From Vigna angularis (lineage: Eukaryota; Streptophyta; Magnoliopsida; Fabales; Fabaceae): DNA of 64,000 nt. The notes under the pieces were generated by a model. It searched no databases and was not told where the DNA came from. It worked only from the letters and a program-made list of their open reading frames with translations. Every line of letters starts with the position of its first letter. Within the stretch, counting starts at the first letter, position 1. The DNA is taken from assembly GCF_016808095.1 (NCBI RefSeq), contig NC_068976.1, positions 1,694,001 through 1,758,000 on the forward strand, given 5' to 3'. A program made the translations under genes and the position numbers. Below, piece after piece: positions 59,341 through 64,000 of the stretch.

Positions 59341-60900
59341 TTAGCTTGTAAACAAGCTATGCATTTAGAACAATGCCTTTGAACATCTACTCTCATGTGT
59401 GGCCAATAGAACTTACTTTTTAAAATGCTTAGAGTTTTATCAACTCCATGATGACCCATGAGTCCTCCTCCATGACTCTCTTTGATAAGAAGTTTTCTAA
59501 TGGATCCTTGGGGTATACAAAGTTTTTCTTTATTAAAAAGATACCCCCAGAAAGATAGAATCCATCAAAAGGCTTCTTAAGACATGATGAATAAGTGGAT
59601 GCAAATGTTTCATCATTTTCATATAGTTCTCTTATATCATCAAATCCTAATATTTGTGAACCTAGGGTTACTAATAATGCATGTCTTCTAGATAAAGCAT
59701 CCGCAAGAACATTAGTACTACCCTTTTTGTGTTTGATGACATAGGGAAATTGCTCCAGGTATTCCACCCACTTGGCATGTCTCTTGTTTAGCTTTCCCTG
59801 CCCTTTAAGATACTTGAGAGATTCATGGTCAGTATGTATAATAAATTATCTATTTACCAAATAGTGCTCCCAAGTCTTTAAAGCTCTAATGAGGGCATAC
59901 AATTCTTTATCATAGGTAGGATAGTTTAGAGTAGGTCCCCTAAGTTTTTCACTGAAGTAAGCTATGGGATGACCTTCTTGAATTAAAACAGCTCCTATCC
60001 CTACCCTAGATGCATCACATTCTAGTTCAAAAGCTTTGGAAAAATCAGGCAAGACTAGAATAGATGCATGAGTTAACTTATGTTTCAAGGTCTCAAAAGA
60101 TAAAACTTGGTTATCACCCCAAATAAAAGGAACATCCTTCTTGACCAGTTCATTCAAAGGAGCAGCTATAGTAGAGAAGTCTTTTACAAATCTTCTATAA
60201 AAGCTGGCTAATCCATGGAAACTTCTCACCTCTCCTACTGTCTTAGGGGTTGGCCATTCTTGTATGGCCTTGATCTTCTCAGGATCAACATGTACACCTT
60301 CTTTTCCAACTTTGAATCCAAGGAATATCACACTTTCTTGACAAAAAGTACATTTATCAAAGTTGGCAAAGAGATTATGTTCTCTAAGAAGAAGCAAGAC
60401 CTTTTTGACATGGCTAAGATGCTCTTGAAACCCTTGACTATAGATTAAGATATCATCAAAGTAGACCACTACAAACCTTCCTATGCATTCCCTAAGGACA
60501 TGGTTCATTAATCTAATGAATGTACTAGGAGCATTGGTTAAGCCAAAGGGCATGACTAACCATTCATACAAACCAAACTTGGTCTTGAAAGTAGTCTTCC
60601 ATTCATCACCTTCTTTAATTCTTATTTGATGATATCCGCTTTTGAGATCAATTTTGGTGAAAATGTTTGCTCCATGTAAATCATCTAACATGTCATCTAA
60701 TATGGGAATGAGGTGCCTATATTTAACAATTATGTTGTTGATGGCCCTACAATCTGTACACATTCTCCAAGATCCATCCTTCTTAGGAACCAACAACACA
60801 GGCACAACACAAGGATGTAGGCTTTTCTGGATCCACCCTTTGTTCAATAATTCATTAACTTGTTTCTCTATCTCTTTTGTTTCCATGGGGTTGGTCCTAT
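59341..60900 (-). pseudogene. Reverse transcriptase, RNase H and integrase zinc finger of minus-strand chromovirus
   Basis: 60886-59846: RT with [57 protein letters not shown], catalytic [10 protein letters not shown] and [18 protein letters not shown]. The start of RNase H follows ([34 protein letters not shown]). A TAG after LVNR (about 59845) interrupts RNase H, which continues in frame ([29 protein letters not shown]). A one-base loss near 59497 shifts the frame in the ESHGG zinc-finger start; the rest (HCSKCIAC) is in the integrase frame. Otherwise well preserved. Confidence 0.88.
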
Positions 60901-61521
60901 AGGCTGGCCTATTAGGAAGGATTGCCCAGGCACCAAATCTATTTGATGTTCTATTCCCCTCAAAGGTGGTAAGCCACTTGGTACCTCTTTAGGAAACAAA
61001 TCATTAAATTCTCTTAAAAGTTTTTACAACCCCTTTGGTAGAGAACCAAGTTCATAATTTACTGAAACAAGTGGCTTTTTGCAATAGAGAAGAAAGTGAG
61101 GTTGTCCAAGCAAGATTTTCTTAGAACTTTTCAAATTTTGGGGTTGGACAACTTCTTTGGTTAAGGAACTATTTACCAAACTCTCATCCTTCTCTTTTTT
61201 CTTGGGGTTGGTCCTATAGGCTGGCCTATTAGGAAGGATTGCCCTAGGCACCAAATCTATTTGATGTTCTATTCCCCTCAAAGGTGGTAAGCCACTTGGT
61301 ACCTCTTTAGGAAACAAATCATTAAATTCTCTTAAAAGTTTTTACAACCCCTTTGGTAGAGAACCAAGTTCATAATTTACTGAAACAAGTGCCTCTTTGC
61401 AATAGAGAAGACAATGAGGTTGTCCAAGCAAGATTTTCTTAGAACTTTTCAAATTTTGGGGTTGGACAACTTCTTTGGTTAAGGAACTATTTACCAAACT
61501 CTCATCCTTCTCTTTTTTCTC
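60888..61521 (-). repeat. 317-bp tandem duplication within pol
   Basis: Two direct copies start at GGTTGGTCCTATAGGCTGG (60890 and 61207) and are nearly identical. Both include the segment before RT ([20 protein letters not shown] in the right-hand copy) and both carry the same TAA after SLPKGL. Their shared stop suggests that mutation came before the duplication. Confidence 0.92.
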
Positions 61522-61566
61522 CTTCCTTTTTTTCTTTTCTCCATCCAACTTCTTCTTAAGAATTAT

Positions 61567-62214
61567 TTAGTCCTTTCTTACTTGTGAAGGTGTAAGAGGA
61601 CACAAAACAATCTTCTTGCCCTTGTGTTGAATGATTATTTTGTTGATGACTCCATCATGTAGAGCTTGCTTATCAAATTTCCAAGGCCTTCCAAGTAATA
61701 TGTGCCCAGCTTCCATTGGTACTATATCACAAAAAATTTGGTCTTCATATTTTCCATTGGAAATGGGTACACTTACTTGCTCTTTGACTACTATTCCTTC
61801 ATCCTCTTTGATCCATTGAAGTTTATAAGGTTGAGGATGAGGAGTAGTAGTTAAGCCTAGCTTCTCTACCACTCTTGAACTGCAACAGTTACAACAAGAT
61901 CCACTATCCACAATCATTGAACATGTCTTTTCAAAAACTTTACACCTTGTGTGGAATAGATTATCTCTTTGTGACTGTTCTAGCTCAACATGTTTATTTT
62001 CAAGGAGTCTTCTTACCATGAGTAAGTCACCATCACAAGGTAAGGCTTCTTCTTCAGAAGTGGATGTTTCAGACTCACTATATGAAGAACCCTCTATTTC
62101 ACTTTCATGCTCAAGAATGTAAGTTTACCTTCTATTGCGACACTCAGATGCATAATGCCCTTTTCCCCCACATCTAAAGCACTTAGTCTCCTTACTTTTG
62201 TGGTCTCTTGAAGG
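61567..62214 (-). pseudogene. Gag zinc knuckle and protease of minus-strand chromovirus
   Basis: Gag ends with a zinc knuckle, CFRCGGKGHYASEC (about 62180-62140), lying in frame between two stops (62215-62217 and 62125-62127). The protease follows at 62019-61567: a MIVDSGSCCNCCS active-site region, VVEKLGLTTTPHPQPYKLQW, and DIVPMEAGHILLGRPW. Same frame as gag, so the original was a continuous gag-protease reading frame. Confidence 0.85.
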
Positions 62215-63159
62215 TTATTTAACCTTTTCTTTTTCTCTCTCTCTAGACCCATCATACCTTGGCTTAGATAGACTACCCTCCCTCTTGTATTCTCTTTTAT
62301 GATTAGAACTAGTAGGGTAGTCCTTCCTAGTGGAACTTTTCCTCTTGAGTTGTTGTTCCACCCTCACATAAAGCTGGACTAATTCATTGAGATCATTGTA
62401 AGGTAAGAGTTCTACCTTATCTCTTATGTCATAATTAAGTCCACTTTGGAACCTAGCAATTGTTATCCTTGGTTCCTCTCTTATTCCAGCTCTTAACATG
62501 AGTAACTCCATCTTTTGCCTATATTCCTCAACACTCATGTTTCTTTGTTGGAGTTTATGAAGCTTGTCCATTAACTCCCTATCATAGTAAGCTGACACAT
62601 GCCTTCTTCTTAAGGTAGACCTCAACTCATTCCAATACCTAATGGAAGGTAGGTTTCTCAATCTCATATCTTTGACCAAGGTTGTCCACCAATATAAGGC
62701 ATAGCCTTGAAAGCTTAAAGAGGCCATAGTTACTCTCCTCTCATCATCTATTTGGTGGCACTCAAACAAGTGCTCAACTTTTATCTCCCATTCTAAGTAT
62801 TCTTCCACATCATCCTTTCCATGGAAAGGAGGAAGATCAATCTTGGGCTCCCTTGGGTGATGCTCTCTCACTCTATGATTTCTCCTAGGAGGTATTTGAT
62901 AGTGGTCATCATTGTGATGACTATTATAATGCTCAGGTTCACTAGGTGGAGAGGATGTATCTCCAAGGTATTCTCTTTTTTTATGTGTAGACCCTTCTTT
63001 CCTTTTACCTTTGTCTTGATTGATCAAAAGTTGACCAATCATATTCTTGAGCACACTAATCTCTTTGTCCCTTTGTTGGAACTTTTGCTCAAATTCCTCT
63101 CTTAGTTGTAAACTCTCACTTTTAGGTCTCACACTTCCTTGGACACTAGATTGACTCAT
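62215..63159 (-). pseudogene. Gag (matrix/capsid part) of minus-strand chromovirus
   Basis: The likely start is the ATG at 63159 (MSQSSVQGSVRPKSES). The open frame runs further upstream to 63324 but without domain signal. A heptad-like region LREEFEQKFQQRDKEISVLK is followed by a charged linker. The gag core is DVEEYLEWEIKVEHLFECHQ, ALYWWTTLVKDMRL, YDRELMDKLHKLQQRNMSVE and DKVELLPYNDLNELVQLYV. It is cut by TAA at 62215-62217 just before the zinc knuckle. Confidence 0.87.
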
Positions 63160-63329
63160 TCTTGTCAAGTATGGAGAAAGGATTTTCACAAGGTTTTCAA
63201 AATTTGCACAAGTAATGAGTGAAAAGGTTTTCACAATCTTTCTTTGTTTTTGGTGAAGGATTTCTAAAGAGATTCTAGAGGTAAAAATGTTCCAAGTAGC
63301 TCCCAGGAAGAAGAGGTGAGTCACAATTG

Positions 63330-64000
63330 GACAAGCTTAGAAACCAAGTTCTTCCTAGCCAGAGTTTCCTTAGAATTATCTTTTACCTTAGTTTCTAGGT
63401 AGAAATCTTTCAAAATATTTTCAATGTTAATGAAATGCTCCTAAAAACCAAAAGAAGGTTATCTAGATGCTATGCAATCCTATATACCACGGAGACTTAA
63501 AACAAAAAGGATCAAACAAGCAATTTAAAGAAAGCAATAAAGATGCAAAATGTAAATGCTAGACGGTCCTAAGTGAAAGTGCAAGTGACACTTGGAGCCC
63601 CTTGACACACTTCCACACTTAGAAAACGAAATTTTACTATTACAATGTTTAAATGTGATCTTGGAATTGCTTTAAGAGCATTTTCTCAAGTCACTTAACC
63701 AAAAAATAAAGATCAACTCTAAACAACAAAGTTCCGTGATATTAAGGCTTGAACAAACTCAAAATAATGTCTAAAACTAATGTAGACTTCAAACTTTGGC
63801 TGCTGCTAGGTGCTGCTGGAACGAGATATACAGTTGTTGTAAAGCCCTCCTTCTTGCTTCAATTTCAATCCCCTAACCACTTCCTAGAAGGCTACCATAT
63901 TAGGTGTAGGTTTCTGCCTCTGGATGCCTCAAACAGATTGCACAACTGCTCCAAAATCCACTAGCAACAACACCAGACAGATTAAAACTCTGCACCAGTT
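63330..64000 (-). other. Leader region of minus-strand chromovirus
   Basis: Non-coding by my reading. It should hold the 5' leader upstream of gag. No LTR edge or primer-binding site is reached before the window ends. Confidence 0.5.

Larger units (their letters stand above)
57877..64000 (-). mobile_element. Minus-strand chromovirus-type Ty3/Gypsy element, runs off the window
   Basis: The 3' LTR sits at the left edge; then, going right, integrase, RNase H, RT, protease and gag, all on the minus strand. Gag and pol residues resemble the chromovirus group that includes CRM-type elements, with a short C-terminal GPLTRAM motif after integrase instead of a full chromodomain. The 5' LTR and primer site lie beyond 64000. 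63330-64000 is the non-coding leader. Confidence 0.85.

Overview
This is plant nuclear DNA, very probably from a legume. That is inferred from the transposable-element families, the long AT-rich spacers, and a host gene with canonical GT-AG introns. The window is dominated by transposable elements, many nested or broken. One conserved host gene is clearly present: a 12-exon, 525-codon GT106 / plant O-fucosyltransferase-like gene running on the + strand from 21526 to 42040. Its reading frame is intact, but introns 2 and 3 are swollen to 3.7 kb and 13.0 kb by inserted elements.

Layout. 1-9867: eroded elements on the + strand. These are an old Athila-type LTR and pol remnant split by a 1.25-kb insertion, a Tat/Ogre-type pol remnant with a second archaeal-type RNase H, and a diverged direct duplication full of ATCGATTACA motifs. 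9868-18240: two related Athila-type elements head to head. The minus copy keeps a broken pol; the plus copy keeps LTRs, primer site and a gag fragment but has lost pol. 18241-21525: spacer with two Mutator-like non-autonomous elements, each with a perfect 9-bp target duplication, then the promoter/5' UTR side of the host gene. 21526-42040: the host gene. Intron 2 holds a 3.2-kb Copia-type element with gag and protease only (TSD GAAAA). Intron 3 holds a young, internally deleted chromovirus (TSD GGACC), Copia and Tat fragments, a 0.5-kb TRIM-like element, and a 2.8-kb LTR element whose interior is a palindrome but whose target duplication (GTGTG) is intact.

42041-48821: 3' flank, AT-rich spacer, a probable 2.6-kb LTR with a long TA tract, and a second, larger Mutator-like element of the same terminal-repeat family. 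48822-57520: a CACTA (En/Spm) element with one recognisable end, hairpin-forming subterminal repeats, a TNP2-type transposase remnant, and a multi-exon gene carrying a Ulp1-like cysteine-protease domain. 57628-57876: a transposon-type ORF cut off by the last element. 57877-64000: a minus-strand chromovirus with gag, protease, RT, RNase H and integrase, disabled by stops, a frameshift and a 317-bp duplication; it runs out of the window.

Apart from the GT106 gene, none of the coding regions looks able to make a full-length native protein. I see no bacterial-type operon, CRISPR array or tRNA/rRNA gene. The most unusual items are the palindromic LTR element, the head-to-head Athila pair, the trans-mobilised chromovirus deletion derivative, the repeat-rich gag of the intron-2 Copia element, and the intact host gene with large transposon-filled introns.
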